Source: Mumia sp. ZJ1417
GTDB taxonomy: Bacteria > Actinomycetota > Actinomycetes > Propionibacteriales > Nocardioidaceae
Direction of reading: 5' to 3'
NCBI RefSeq assembly: GCF_014127285.1
Contig: NZ_CP059901.1
Coordinates: 2,852,001-2,916,000, forward strand
DNA: 64,000 nt
Positions within the stretch are counted from its first letter, which is position 1; each line of letters starts with the position of its first letter. The notes below the pieces were generated by a model, which did no database searches, was not told the origin of the DNA, and worked only from the letters and a program-made list of their open reading frames with translations. A program made the position numbers and the translations under genes. Shown here piece after piece: positions 57,051 through 64,000 of the stretch.

Positions 57051-58709
57051 ATGACGGTGCAACGACTAACGATCTTCTTGCTTCGCGACGTGGGTGCCCT
57101 CGACAGCGCACTCGCTGAGGATGTCATCAAAGGCTTGGACGTCAGCGCACTGAAGGAAGGGTCCGGCTTAACCGGTCGCTTCTACTCGAAGAAGTCATTC
57201 CCACGGACCCCGAGTTGGGCCAAGTACGTCGAGCCGGTTGTTGACGGCGGAGTACAAGGTGTCCAGTCCGCGTCGTCGTCAGGCCTGATGCTCCTCAAAG
57301 TCGACGGCAACGCGTTCGCTCTGACCTTCGGATACGGGCGCACGCTTTTGGATCAAGCCAAGATCGAGCGCCGGTTCGGTCTCAAGGTTGCACTCAATCT
57401 GATCGACGAGCGGCAGATCCGCAGCCTCGACACCAAGAAGTTTGACGAGATGGTGGTGTCAACCAACACGCAGACGAGCCGTACGGCTGAGCTCCCGACC
57501 TTCGGTGTTGACATCATCCGAGACATCCTTCGAGCGGTCACCGGCATTGCCCCGGCGGGAAGCGGCTACAAGTCGCTCAGTGGAGCTGACGCCTTGGTCC
57601 TTGGTGTCGACAAGGCAGTGGAGGACCTCCCCCATGTGCTGCGAGATCTATACGCGCACTTCAAAGCAACCAAGTATCAGGCGACGTTCGGTTGGGTCGA
57701 CCACCTCGCCGAGGTGAAGGACCCATTGCTGGTTTCGAGACTTGACGGTCAGCTTCTCGATCAACTCCGGCTGTCCGATACGACCACGACCCACATGGCG
57801 ATGCCCGAGAACTTGGACTGGGAGGACATTGAACACTTTGTCATCGTGCCGACCAAGAGGCAGCGAACGTTCGACGAGCTCGACCTAGACGATTACCTCG
57901 CGGAGAAGGCCTGTGACGCTGCGAACATCACCATCGAGAGATTGAAGAGTCGCAAGGTCTCGGTCAAGTTCCTCAGCAGTGCCGACCCCGTGGCTCGCTG
58001 GAGCATCTATCACTGCCTTGTCTCCGAGCAGCGCATAGATGAAAAGTTCTTCGCGCTCGTTGAGGGCCGGTGGTTCGAGGTCGCGGGCACCCTCGTCAAG
58101 CAGGTCGACGCGGCCGTTCAGGCTATTCCTTCAGCAACGGTTTCCTTGCCGCCAGGATGGCCGGGAGAGACGGAGGGTGCGTATAACAAGCGCGCCGCTG
58201 CCGAGTGTGCCGACCTTGCTCTCCTCGACACGAAGCTGGTAGCGCCCGATGGCGCCCATACGAAGATCGAGTTCTGCGACCTGCTGAGCAAGGACGGCTC
58301 GCTGGTGCACGTGAAGAGGAAGTCGCGCTCGTCTACTTTGAGCCACCTCTTCGCTCAAGGGCATGTCTCGGCAGAGGCAATGGTTGATGGAGTCCTCCGC
58401 GACCAGGTGAGGGCCGCGATCACCAAGGCCGTTGGAGATGGCAAGGACGCTCCCTGGCTGGATATCGTCCCGCCGGGAACGGCTGACATCGAGCGCGACA
58501 AGCTCAACGTGACCTACGCAGTGATCGCGAATTCGAAGGCGGCGGGAACCGAATGGCTCCCGTTCTTCAGTCGTCTGACGTTGATGCAGACCGCGCGTGA
58601 CCTCAACAGGATGGGCTTCACCAAGCTGTCGCTCGTGCGTGTCCCCGTCGAAGCGTCCGATGTGCCGCCTGATGATGATGACCGCGGGGTCCCGGCGTCG
58701 GCTGACTAG
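57051..58709 (+). CDS. DUF6119 (TIGR04141) family protein
   Basis: The 552-residue protein opens with QRLTIFLLRDVG, has SGLMLLKVDGNAFALTFGYG in its N-terminal third, and carries HVKRKSRSSTLSHLFAQGHV near residue 420, the hallmark of the sporadically distributed TIGR04141/DUF6119 family. Members are found in defence islands of many bacteria but their biochemical role is not settled. AAGGAGG precedes the ATG. It stands apart from operons. The size matches the family. No catalytic motif can be named. Confidence 0.85.
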   Translation: MTVQRLTIFLLRDVGALDSALAEDVIKGLDVSALKEGSGLTGRFYSKKSFPRTPSWAKYVEPVVDGGVQGVQSASSSGLMLLKVDGNAFALTFGYGRTLLDQAKIERRFGLKVALNLIDERQIRSLDTKKFDEMVVSTNTQTSRTAELPTFGVDIIRDILRAVTGIAPAGSGYKSLSGADALVLGVDKAVEDLPHVLRDLYAHFKATKYQATFGWVDHLAEVKDPLLVSRLDGQLLDQLRLSDTTTTHMAMPENLDWEDIEHFVIVPTKRQRTFDELDLDDYLAEKACDAANITIERLKSRKVSVKFLSSADPVARWSIYHCLVSEQRIDEKFFALVEGRWFEVAGTLVKQVDAAVQAIPSATVSLPPGWPGETEGAYNKRAAAECADLALLDTKLVAPDGAHTKIEFCDLLSKDGSLVHVKRKSRSSTLSHLFAQGHVSAEAMVDGVLRDQVRAAITKAVGDGKDAPWLDIVPPGTADIERDKLNVTYAVIANSKAAGTEWLPFFSRLTLMQTARDLNRMGFTKLSLVRVPVEASDVPPDDDDRGVPASAD

Positions 58710-58800
58710 GCGCTGACAGGGACAAGTTGACGCACGCAATCGCGAATCTCTGACCCGGCAAGGCGCGTGCTTCGGCAGCGCCCTTGATGCTGACCACTCG

Positions 58801-58842
58801 CCCACTCGCGTCTTACCGCCGCGTTGCGGACACGTCCGAACC
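58801..58842. repeat. Short intergenic repeat, copy C
   Basis: ACTCGCGTC, then CCGCCGCG, then a CGAACC end. This matches the pattern of copies at 59740 and 60101 with several changes. It lies in the 308-bp gap between the DUF6119 and VOC genes, which otherwise holds nothing but the operator at 58991. Confidence 0.45.
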
Positions 58843-58990
58843 TGACTAGAGCTCGCTGAATAGCCTGCCGCGAGGGTCAGCAGCTCATTCCTCCGGGGGC
58901 GCGACCCGAGTAGCAGCATTGCGCTGCCGAGACGGATCGTCCCCGAACCGGGCGGGACGTGCCGCCCCACGCGCAAGCGCCTTGACGGAC

Positions 58991-59009
58991 TACTTGTATT
59001 TTGCAAGTA
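58991..59009. promoter_or_regulatory. HxlR-type operator (TACTTG-N7-CAAGTA)
   Basis: TACTTGTATTTTGCAAGTA has perfect 6-bp arms around a 7-nt AT-rich spacer. It sits just upstream of a TATCCT hexamer (59008-59013) and the ATG at 59018. HxlR/DUF24 regulators bind such sites; the HxlR gene is the second gene of this operon. Confidence 0.7.
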
Positions 59010-59017
59010 TCCTTCAC

Positions 59018-59422
59018 ATGAGCCTCTTCATCACCTGTCCGGTCGACAGCGTCGAGCGCGCGACCGTCTTCTACACGGCCCTCGGCTGGACCTTGAACAC
59101 AGAGATGTCCGACCACAATGTGTCGTGCTTCGCGATCGCGCCCGAGCAGTACGTCATGCTCGGCAGCCACGAGATGTACGCCAGCGTCGGCGGCGTCGAG
59201 GAGCTCATCGGCGGACCTGGCACCCCCTCGAAGGTCACCGTCTCGTTCGACCTCGGAAGCCGGGAGGCGGTCGACGAGCTCGTCGAGCGCGCCGGTGCCG
59301 CTGGCGGGCGGATCGGCGACACCGACGACTACCCCTTCATGTACCAGCGCCAATTCGACGACCCCGACGGCTACCACTACTCGCCGTTCTGGATGAAGCC
59401 GGAGACCGACCCGACCGCGTGA
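59018..59422 (+). CDS. VOC (glyoxalase/bleomycin-resistance) family protein
   Basis: The 134-residue protein has the VOC layout with LFITCPVDSVERATVFYTAL, then ALGWTLNTEMSDHNVSC and QFDDPDGYHYSPFWM. It lacks the full Glu/His metal set of glyoxalase I, so it is more likely a binding or resistance protein. The ATG at 59018 follows the operator; the frame further upstream is not coding. Its TGA overlaps the HxlR GTG, coupling them. Confidence 0.88.
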   Translation: MSLFITCPVDSVERATVFYTALGWTLNTEMSDHNVSCFAIAPEQYVMLGSHEMYASVGGVEELIGGPGTPSKVTVSFDLGSREAVDELVERAGAAGGRIGDTDDYPFMYQRQFDDPDGYHYSPFWMKPETDPTA

Positions 59423-59700
59423 GCGACCTCGCCGCAGCCCTGGAGATCGTCGGCGCACGGTGGGCACTGCTCATCGTTGAAAGGCTGCTCGACGGGCCGC
59501 AACGATACGGCGACCTTCAACGCGAACTAGGAGTACCGACAAACATGCTCGCCACCCGCCTGCGTGAGCTCGAAGCGGCCGGCGTCCTGACGCGCATACC
59601 CCTGCAGCACAACACCCGGGCCTACAAGCTCACCGAGCGCGGGCTCGCCCTCCGTGAGGCGATCAATACGCTCGGAGAATGGGGCCGCGGACAACGCTAG
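59419..59700 (+). CDS. HxlR family transcriptional regulator
   Basis: The 93-residue protein has the HxlR winged helix with EIVGARWALLIVERLLDG, LGVPTNMLATRLRELEAAG and the wing LQHNTRAYKLTERG. The length is on the short side but complete. The classical first-helix Cys used for redox sensing in some members is absent. Its gene overlaps the VOC gene by four bases and a perfect operator lies at the operon start, so autoregulation of the pair is expected. Confidence 0.88.
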   Translation: MSDLAAALEIVGARWALLIVERLLDGPQRYGDLQRELGVPTNMLATRLRELEAAGVLTRIPLQHNTRAYKLTERGLALREAINTLGEWGRGQR

Positions 59701-59739
59701 ACCAGTGACGACCCAGCCGGAAGGAGTGTGCCGGAACGC

Positions 59740-59795
59740 CCGGATCTGCCGCGACGCTGCGCGTTATTCCGCCGCGTGACGGGCGCTCCGGAACC
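59740..59795. repeat. Short intergenic repeat, copy A
   Basis: CCGGATCTGCCGCG (59740-59753) recurs exactly at 60101-60114, followed in both by CCGCCGCG 16-22 bases later and a CGGAACC/CGAACC end. The copies flank the small gene at 59835. Confidence 0.5.
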
Positions 59796-59821
59796 GCGCT
59801 GTTATGCCGATGAGCGTGCCC

Positions 59822-59827
59822 TACGCT
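59822..59827 (+). promoter_or_regulatory. -10 element of leaderless promoter (TACGCT)
   Basis: TACGCT lies seven bases before the ATG at 59835. Confidence 0.45.
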
Positions 59828-59834
59828 GGCGAAC

Positions 59835-60092
59835 ATGCGGGAGGACGATTGGGACGAGGTTGTCGGTCAACTGAATGATGCGGTAGCCGGAGTCGCGGTT
59901 CTCGCTCGTTGCCTCACCGTCAATCCCGAATTAGCCAAATGGCGTGCAGGCGAGGAGATCGCTGGGATGTCAGCAGCCGACGCACTCGATCAAGCGCGCG
60001 GAGACCTCGAGCGTCTGTCCGGTGGTGGAGCGACCAACCTGGTCGAACTGGTGCGGCGGATTATGGACGAACTGCCCGTTCCGTTGGAGTGA
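59835..60092 (+). CDS. Small hypothetical protein
   Basis: The 85-residue product is helical and acidic (DDWDEVVGQLNDAVAGVAVL, then DQARGDLERLSGGGATNLVE). It has no TM and no recognised domain. The leaderless -10 supports its start. The flanking repeats make it look like a small independent cassette. It could be an immunity or antitoxin-size protein, but nothing shows this. Confidence 0.55.
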   Translation: MREDDWDEVVGQLNDAVAGVAVLARCLTVNPELAKWRAGEEIAGMSAADALDQARGDLERLSGGGATNLVELVRRIMDELPVPLE

Positions 60093-60100
60093 GGCAACGT

Positions 60101-60162
60101 CCGGATCTGCCGCGCCGTCGCGGACTCGCGTCACTCCGCCGCGAAGCGACCACCTCGAACCC
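60101..60162. repeat. Short intergenic repeat, copy B
   Basis: Second copy of the CCGGATCTGCCGCG element; its middle (ACTCGCGTC then CCGCCGCG) is shared with copy C. Confidence 0.5.
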
Positions 60163-60216
60163 CGCGGTCCATGCGCGCGGAGACGCTCTCTCATCCCGAT
60201 GTGAGTGCGCTTCGGA

Positions 60217-60405
60217 CTACCACTCCGGGTCGGCCCGGCGGAGGGCAGAGACCTCGTCATGCACCCGCCCTAGGAGGGCTCTCACCTCGTCCCGGTCGCC
60301 GCCGATTCGAGTGTCGAACTCCCAGTCCTCAATGCCTGGTCCTCCGGTCAGGACCTCGCTCAGAGCGTTGTTGATCCAGACCAACTCATCTCTGGTGAAG
60401 TCCAT
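60217..60405 (-). CDS. Small hypothetical protein
   Basis: The 62-residue product reads MDFTRDELVWINNALSEVLT and then a WEFDTRIGGDRDEVRALL region. This type of short helical protein is frequent in actinobacterial genomes as a hypothetical, often near DUF4241-like or immunity genes. The start is fixed by TATTGT six bases upstream of the ATG. Function unknown. Confidence 0.6.
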   Translation of the reverse strand: MDFTRDELVWINNALSEVLTGGPGIEDWEFDTRIGGDRDEVRALLGRVHDEVSALRRADPEW

Positions 60406-60411
60406 GGGCTG

Positions 60412-60417
60412 ACAATA
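60412..60417 (-). promoter_or_regulatory. -10 element of leaderless promoter (TATTGT)
   Basis: TATTGT on the minus strand is six bases before the ATG at 60405. Confidence 0.5.
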
Positions 60418-60549
60418 AAGGGGCGACGGCCTCGGACCGGGACCGACCGGTCATGCCGCATTCCGCGTGGTCGCGTCGATTAGCATCGATCAGGGGCCGG
60501 AGCCACCGAATCCCTTCCAGGATCGGATGTCCACGAGTGCTACCCCGGC

Positions 60550-60555
60550 TAAGGT
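60550..60555 (+). promoter_or_regulatory. -10 element of leaderless promoter (TAAGGT)
   Basis: TAAGGT is six bases before the GTG at 60562. Confidence 0.5.
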
Positions 60556-60561
60556 TCGTGG

Positions 60562-61358
60562 GTGATCGAACTCCCAGCTCAGACTGTGGCCACAGCGCCT
60601 TCTGATCCATGGTGGAAGTTGCGCGCCAGCTGGATCTACGCAGCGATCACATCTGGGCAGCTACGTGATCACGACGCCAAGGATGAGACGCAATACATCG
60701 TGCAACTTGAGGTCGTCGGGCGATTAGACGTTCCCGGCGGTCAGCTGGTCGCTGCCGACCCATAGTCATGGACGCCGAGCCGGAAGCGTTTGTTCAGACT
60801 CTCGCCGCGGATACCGCAGACGTGCTTGTGGCACGGGCACTCGTCGACGAGAACCACGAAGGCGTCGCCGCCCTCGTCCTCCACGTCGCCGGATCAGAGC
60901 CGATCTCCGGGTGGCGTATGGCGACTGTCGCTGGCCAGGACCCTGCCACCCTCGAGCAGGAGGGCTTCTTCGGCTACGGAGTTGACGCGGGTACCGGGTC
61001 CTTTGGCAGTCCCGAAGCGATGAAAGTGACGCAACGCGTGCTGAGCGCGGACGCCGGCATGCTCGACGACCCCGTATCCAACGCACTCTTCAGCGATGGC
61101 ATCGGGACTCGAAGCGCGGTCCTGGTCGCAGCCGAACACGGAGCCGGTCCTGTCGCCGTCTGCTCTTCCGGTTGGGGCGATGGCGTCTACCCGACATGGC
61201 TCGGCGTCAACACATCGGGACGCGTTGTCGTTGCGGTCACTGACTTCCTACTGAGCGGCGACCCTCATGCGGCACCGCCGCCAGCTCCAGAAGACGCAGA
61301 TCAGGCTCCGCAGAAGGCGCGCCCGAAGTCCCTACTTCGCCGTTTGATCGGGCGCTGA
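60562..61358 (+). pseudogene. DUF4241 family protein gene with a frameshift
   Basis: The first part (GTG 60562 to TAG 60765) ends VVGRLDVPGGQLVAADP. The second (ATG 60768) continues MDAEPEAFVQTLAADTADVL and carries the DUF4241 marks EGFFGYGVDAGTGSFGSPEA and SGWGDGVYPTWLG. One extra C in the CCC at 60759-60761 gives VAADPIVMDAEPEAF and joins the two into a 265-residue protein, close to the family's size. DUF4241 proteins occur near toxin-immunity loci; function unknown. The tail is basic (PKSLLRRLIGR). The frame break is probably an indel. Confidence 0.72.
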
Positions 61359-61485
61359 CCGCTTACGCAATCGACCAGATATGTCTCTGTCCGCTCGCCG
61401 GCACCTGCGACTTTCCGCCGCAAGTGCCGGCCTTCGTCCGGCGTGCCGTCGACCGAAGCCGAACTTCCGATCCGAGACTTGCCAT

Positions 61486-63612
61486 ATGCCCAGGCCTTGG
61501 ACTGACGCGCCGATCACGGCCAAGAGTGAGGACGAGCTCGGCCGCGCTGACTACGCCGCCCATGCCGCCCGCCTGATCGTGGACAGCCACTCGTGGGACG
61601 ACTCGATTGTTTTCGGGCTTACCGGCCCCTGGGGCAGCGGGAAGAGCTCAATGCTGGCGATGATCTCCGAAGAGCTCAGCGCCACCCAGCCGAGCTGGCA
61701 GGTCGCCCAGTTCACCCCTTGGGCGACCGGGGATGTGGCCGGCCTCCTCGCCGACTTCTACGCATCGTTGAGTCAGACGCTTCCACCCCGGCATACCAAG
61801 CGGGTCCGAAACGCGCTCGGGACGCTCGCGCAGGTATCGGCGCCCGCGGCGAACGCCATCCCATGGGCTGGCGGCGCAGTCGCTAAGGCGGCCGGATCCG
61901 CCGGGGAAGCCCTCAAGAAGCAGCCTCCCTGGGACAAAGCGTTCAAGACGGCGACCAACGAGCTGAAGAAGTTGAACACACCGGTCCTGCTAATCGCCGA
62001 CGACATCGACCGGCTGCAGACCGAGGAGCTGCTCGCGCTGCTCAAAGTCGTCCGTCTCCTCGGCCGGTTCCCCGGGGTGCACTACTTGCTCGCCTACGAC
62101 GAGAGCACCTTGTTCCAGGCGCTCTCCGAGGCGAACCTCGTCGGAGCGGATGGCGGCGCCGCGGCCCGCTTCATGGAGAAGATCGTCCAGTACCCGCTCG
62201 CGGTGCCCCCGCTGCTGTCCACGCAGCTGCTAGCCAGGCTCGATGCGGGTCTCGACGCTGCGCTGGCCGACGCAGGAAGGCCGCAACCAACCAGCGAACG
62301 CCTGGGGGGCCTCGTCGACGTGTATCGGTCTCAGCTCGGGACCCCTCGGGCTATCGATCGGTACCTTGCCCAGTTGCGTCACCACCTGCCCCTGGTCGGG
62401 CCGGAGGAGATCGACGACGAGGACGTCATCGTTCTCACGCTGCTTCGGACCGCTTTCCCGACCCTGTACCAACAGCTACCCCGTTGGCGCGATCAGCTGA
62501 TTTCGGGGCACACCGGCGAGATCAAGCGAAGCGCCGCCGCCGGGCGCGACTACGAGCCGTTCGATCTCGAACCATTGGTCGCGGCGCTGCCGAGGCACTC
62601 GCAGTCCGATGCCCGGGTGCTGCTGACCGAGTTGTTCCCGAAGCTACGGTCCGACGGCCTGAGCTATAGCACCTCGGAGCGTCGCATCAGTGACGCCCAG
62701 TACTTCGACCGGTACTTCGCGATGGGGATCCCTTCTCACGATGTCTCCGATGTCGAGGTGGCGAAGGCGATCGCCGACGTCGGGCAAGGGCAGCCGACGG
62801 CACTAACAGCGCTACTCAGTCAAGCAAGCTCGGAGCGGGTCGTCCTCGTTGTCGACAAGGGCCGGCGGTTCACCGACGAGCAGCCTAAGGACGGTGGCGG
62901 TGATGTGCTACGGCTCCGGCTTGTGAAACTGCTGGTCGCGGTCCTCGACAACGTCCACGACAACGCGACCTTCTTCATGAGCCCGCGCGATTGGGTGAGG
63001 AGATGGGCGAGCAAGGTAGTCGCCCAACTCACCGACGATGTCACGGGCCGTGCACTCCTTGACGCTCTGAACGCCACTCCCCAGCTGTGGAGGAAGATCG
63101 AGGTCGTCCACCACGCCTCCAGCGGTGCCGGTCCCTATCCTGACTGTCTCGATCAGGTCATCGCAGAGTTGAGCGTGCAGGCAACCAAGGAGATGATCGT
63201 CCACCTCAGGGCTAAGGACGACGCCCCAGAGGACACCAAGCCAGGCTTCCTCATCTACTTCCTGTTGAGTGCTGGCGAGATCGGGCCGCTGGCGGACAAA
63301 GTCGCCGCAGGCCTCGCTTCCGGCGCGTTTACCCTCGCGGACGTCGCTGCCCGGGTAGTCCCGACCCTGCACGGGGTCGGGACCCCGAACGAACTGGGTG
63401 ACTTCGACCAGGAGGCCTTCAACGCGCTGGTTCCACCAACCACCGACCCGTGGTACCAGTCATCGAAAGTAGAAGTTGACGAGCACGACCTGAGCTGGGC
63501 GAACCGGCGGGCGTACGCGGCCGGCCGGGCGAAGCAACCCCCAGTTCCAGCACCACCGGCCGCGCCGAAAACCGACACAGCTGCTGACCCTGGCGCCCAG
63601 ACATCGAAATAG
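61486..63612 (+). CDS. KAP family P-loop NTPase
   Basis: The 708-residue protein begins PRPWTDAPITAKSEDELGRA and has Walker A GPWGSGKSS (47-55) and Walker B VLLIADDIDRL (167-177), then ELLALLKVVRLLGRFPGVHY with a sensor region. These are marks of the KAP family, whose best-known member is the phage-exclusion protein PifA. Between the Walker motifs lies an Ala/Gly-rich insert (residues 115-148) rather than the paired TM helices of many members, so a peripheral or soluble form is likely. The C-terminal 350 residues are helical and unassigned. The start at 61486 is chosen by family resemblance; upstream in-frame sequence overlaps an intergenic repeat-like segment. Confidence 0.85.
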   Translation: MPRPWTDAPITAKSEDELGRADYAAHAARLIVDSHSWDDSIVFGLTGPWGSGKSSMLAMISEELSATQPSWQVAQFTPWATGDVAGLLADFYASLSQTLPPRHTKRVRNALGTLAQVSAPAANAIPWAGGAVAKAAGSAGEALKKQPPWDKAFKTATNELKKLNTPVLLIADDIDRLQTEELLALLKVVRLLGRFPGVHYLLAYDESTLFQALSEANLVGADGGAAARFMEKIVQYPLAVPPLLSTQLLARLDAGLDAALADAGRPQPTSERLGGLVDVYRSQLGTPRAIDRYLAQLRHHLPLVGPEEIDDEDVIVLTLLRTAFPTLYQQLPRWRDQLISGHTGEIKRSAAAGRDYEPFDLEPLVAALPRHSQSDARVLLTELFPKLRSDGLSYSTSERRISDAQYFDRYFAMGIPSHDVSDVEVAKAIADVGQGQPTALTALLSQASSERVVLVVDKGRRFTDEQPKDGGGDVLRLRLVKLLVAVLDNVHDNATFFMSPRDWVRRWASKVVAQLTDDVTGRALLDALNATPQLWRKIEVVHHASSGAGPYPDCLDQVIAELSVQATKEMIVHLRAKDDAPEDTKPGFLIYFLLSAGEIGPLADKVAAGLASGAFTLADVAARVVPTLHGVGTPNELGDFDQEAFNALVPPTTDPWYQSSKVEVDEHDLSWANRRAYAAGRAKQPPVPAPPAAPKTDTAADPGAQTSK

Positions 63613-63710
63613 GAGCGCTGGAATAGCGGCCGGGATCATCCAATGCGGGCGCCTCGGCTCGTTTCTGAGGTGCGTCCTTCCGCCGCCAGCGGGCTCGTCA
63701 GAAGGCACGG

Positions 63711-64000
63711 TCATCGGTACTCGAAGTGCGCCCTGAACTCGTCGGCCGACGAAAAGAATGTCGTGGATGGCCACGGTGGATGCTCTGACGAAGCCCGTGT
63801 GAACATCAGGTGCACCAGGGCCACGTCCTTGCCGTGGCGAACGACGACCTCGTCCTTCGGGTGGTACTTGGCGACCGGGGTCCACTCGCGTCCGTGAAGC
63901 GGGTGGCCTGACGAAACCTCGGCCGTGATCCGATCCGCCCAGAAGTCCTCGCCTTCGGGATCGTTCCGAAAGTCCTGGAAGTCGTCGTCGAACTTGAAGG
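63711..64000 (-). CDS. Hypothetical protein, N-terminus beyond the right edge
   Basis: The open frame enters from base 64000 and ends at the TGA at 63711, giving 95 visible residues: FKFDDDFQDFRNDPEGEDFW, WTPVAKYHPKDEVVVRHG, VALVHLMFTRASSEHPPWPS, then a C-terminal FRAHFEYR. This pattern (VVVR...ALVHL...PPWPSTTFF) is a common actinobacterial hypothetical, sometimes next to polymorphic-toxin genes as an immunity-like protein. I cannot name it. It is convergent with the KAP gene. Confidence 0.7.
   Translation of the reverse strand, partial: FKFDDDFQDFRNDPEGEDFWADRITAEVSSGHPLHGREWTPVAKYHPKDEVVVRHGKDVALVHLMFTRASSEHPPWPSTTFFSSADEFRAHFEYR

Noticed and set aside
61381-61485. Extended N-terminus of the KAP protein
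   Set aside because: The added 35 residues are Arg/Ser/Ala-rich, contain a repeat-like segment and do not match the family, which starts near PRPWTDAPI.

Overview
The window is about 64 kb of high-GC DNA from an actinobacterium. A member of the Nocardioidaceae or a close relative is the best guess. This rests on the GC-rich third codon positions, frequent GTG starts, ATGA/GTGA stop-start overlaps, and families such as SCO6745-like, DUF6069, DUF6326, MalT-like LuxR regulators and F420/FprA-era actinobacterial enzymes. No rRNA, tRNA, CRISPR array or intact transposase was seen. The genus is an inference from style, not from a marker gene.

Layout. (i) 0-2 kb: an edge-truncated hypothetical gene and a TIR-domain protein, then about 0.7 kb with no gene. 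(ii) 2.8-14 kb: signalling and efflux, with a DUF6326 membrane protein, a NarL-type two-component pair, a MacB/FtsX-type ABC exporter with its own response regulator and an unusual tandem histidine kinase, and a large LuxR (LAL) regulator. (iii) 14-25 kb: a DUF1254 protein, a SCO6745-family protein, a 4-TM potassium-channel-like protein, a cation/proton antiporter, an autoregulated ArsR-SRPBCC-DUF6069 operon, an AAA ATPase, a frameshifted acetyltransferase and another two-component pair. (iv) 25-30 kb: a secreted metalloprotease-like protein and an ABC-2-type exporter fused by overlapping stops and starts to its own kinase and regulator. (v) 30-38.6 kb: a tightly coupled nine-gene operon encoding a Liv-type ABC importer, an acyl-CoA ligase, TetR, a 3-hydroxybutyrate-dehydrogenase-like SDR and an alpha/beta hydrolase, read as uptake, activation and oxidation of an organic acid. 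(vi) 38.7-54.7 kb: small membrane proteins, DUF1838, a van-like VanY/VanZ/two-component cluster, flavodoxin, a secreted GH3 hexosaminidase, an EamA exporter with a divergent TetR, a striking serine-every-third-residue protein, an MBL-fold protein, a RibD/DHFR-like reductase and FprA. (vii) 54.8-64 kb: an accessory region of lower and patchier GC, with a PIN-like protein, a tyrosine-recombinase tail, DUF6119, a VOC/HxlR pair, DUF4241, a KAP-family NTPase and short intergenic repeats.

Two window-wide patterns matter for any reader. First, many isolated genes carry a TANNNT hexamer exactly 6-7 nt before the start codon, which indicates leaderless transcripts; I used this to fix several starts. 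Second, at least five genes are broken by a single missing base in a G/C run (18.86, 22.04, 43.27, 49.90 and 60.76 kb). One of these is shown by a near-identical intact paralogue. These look more like assembly indels than true pseudogenes.
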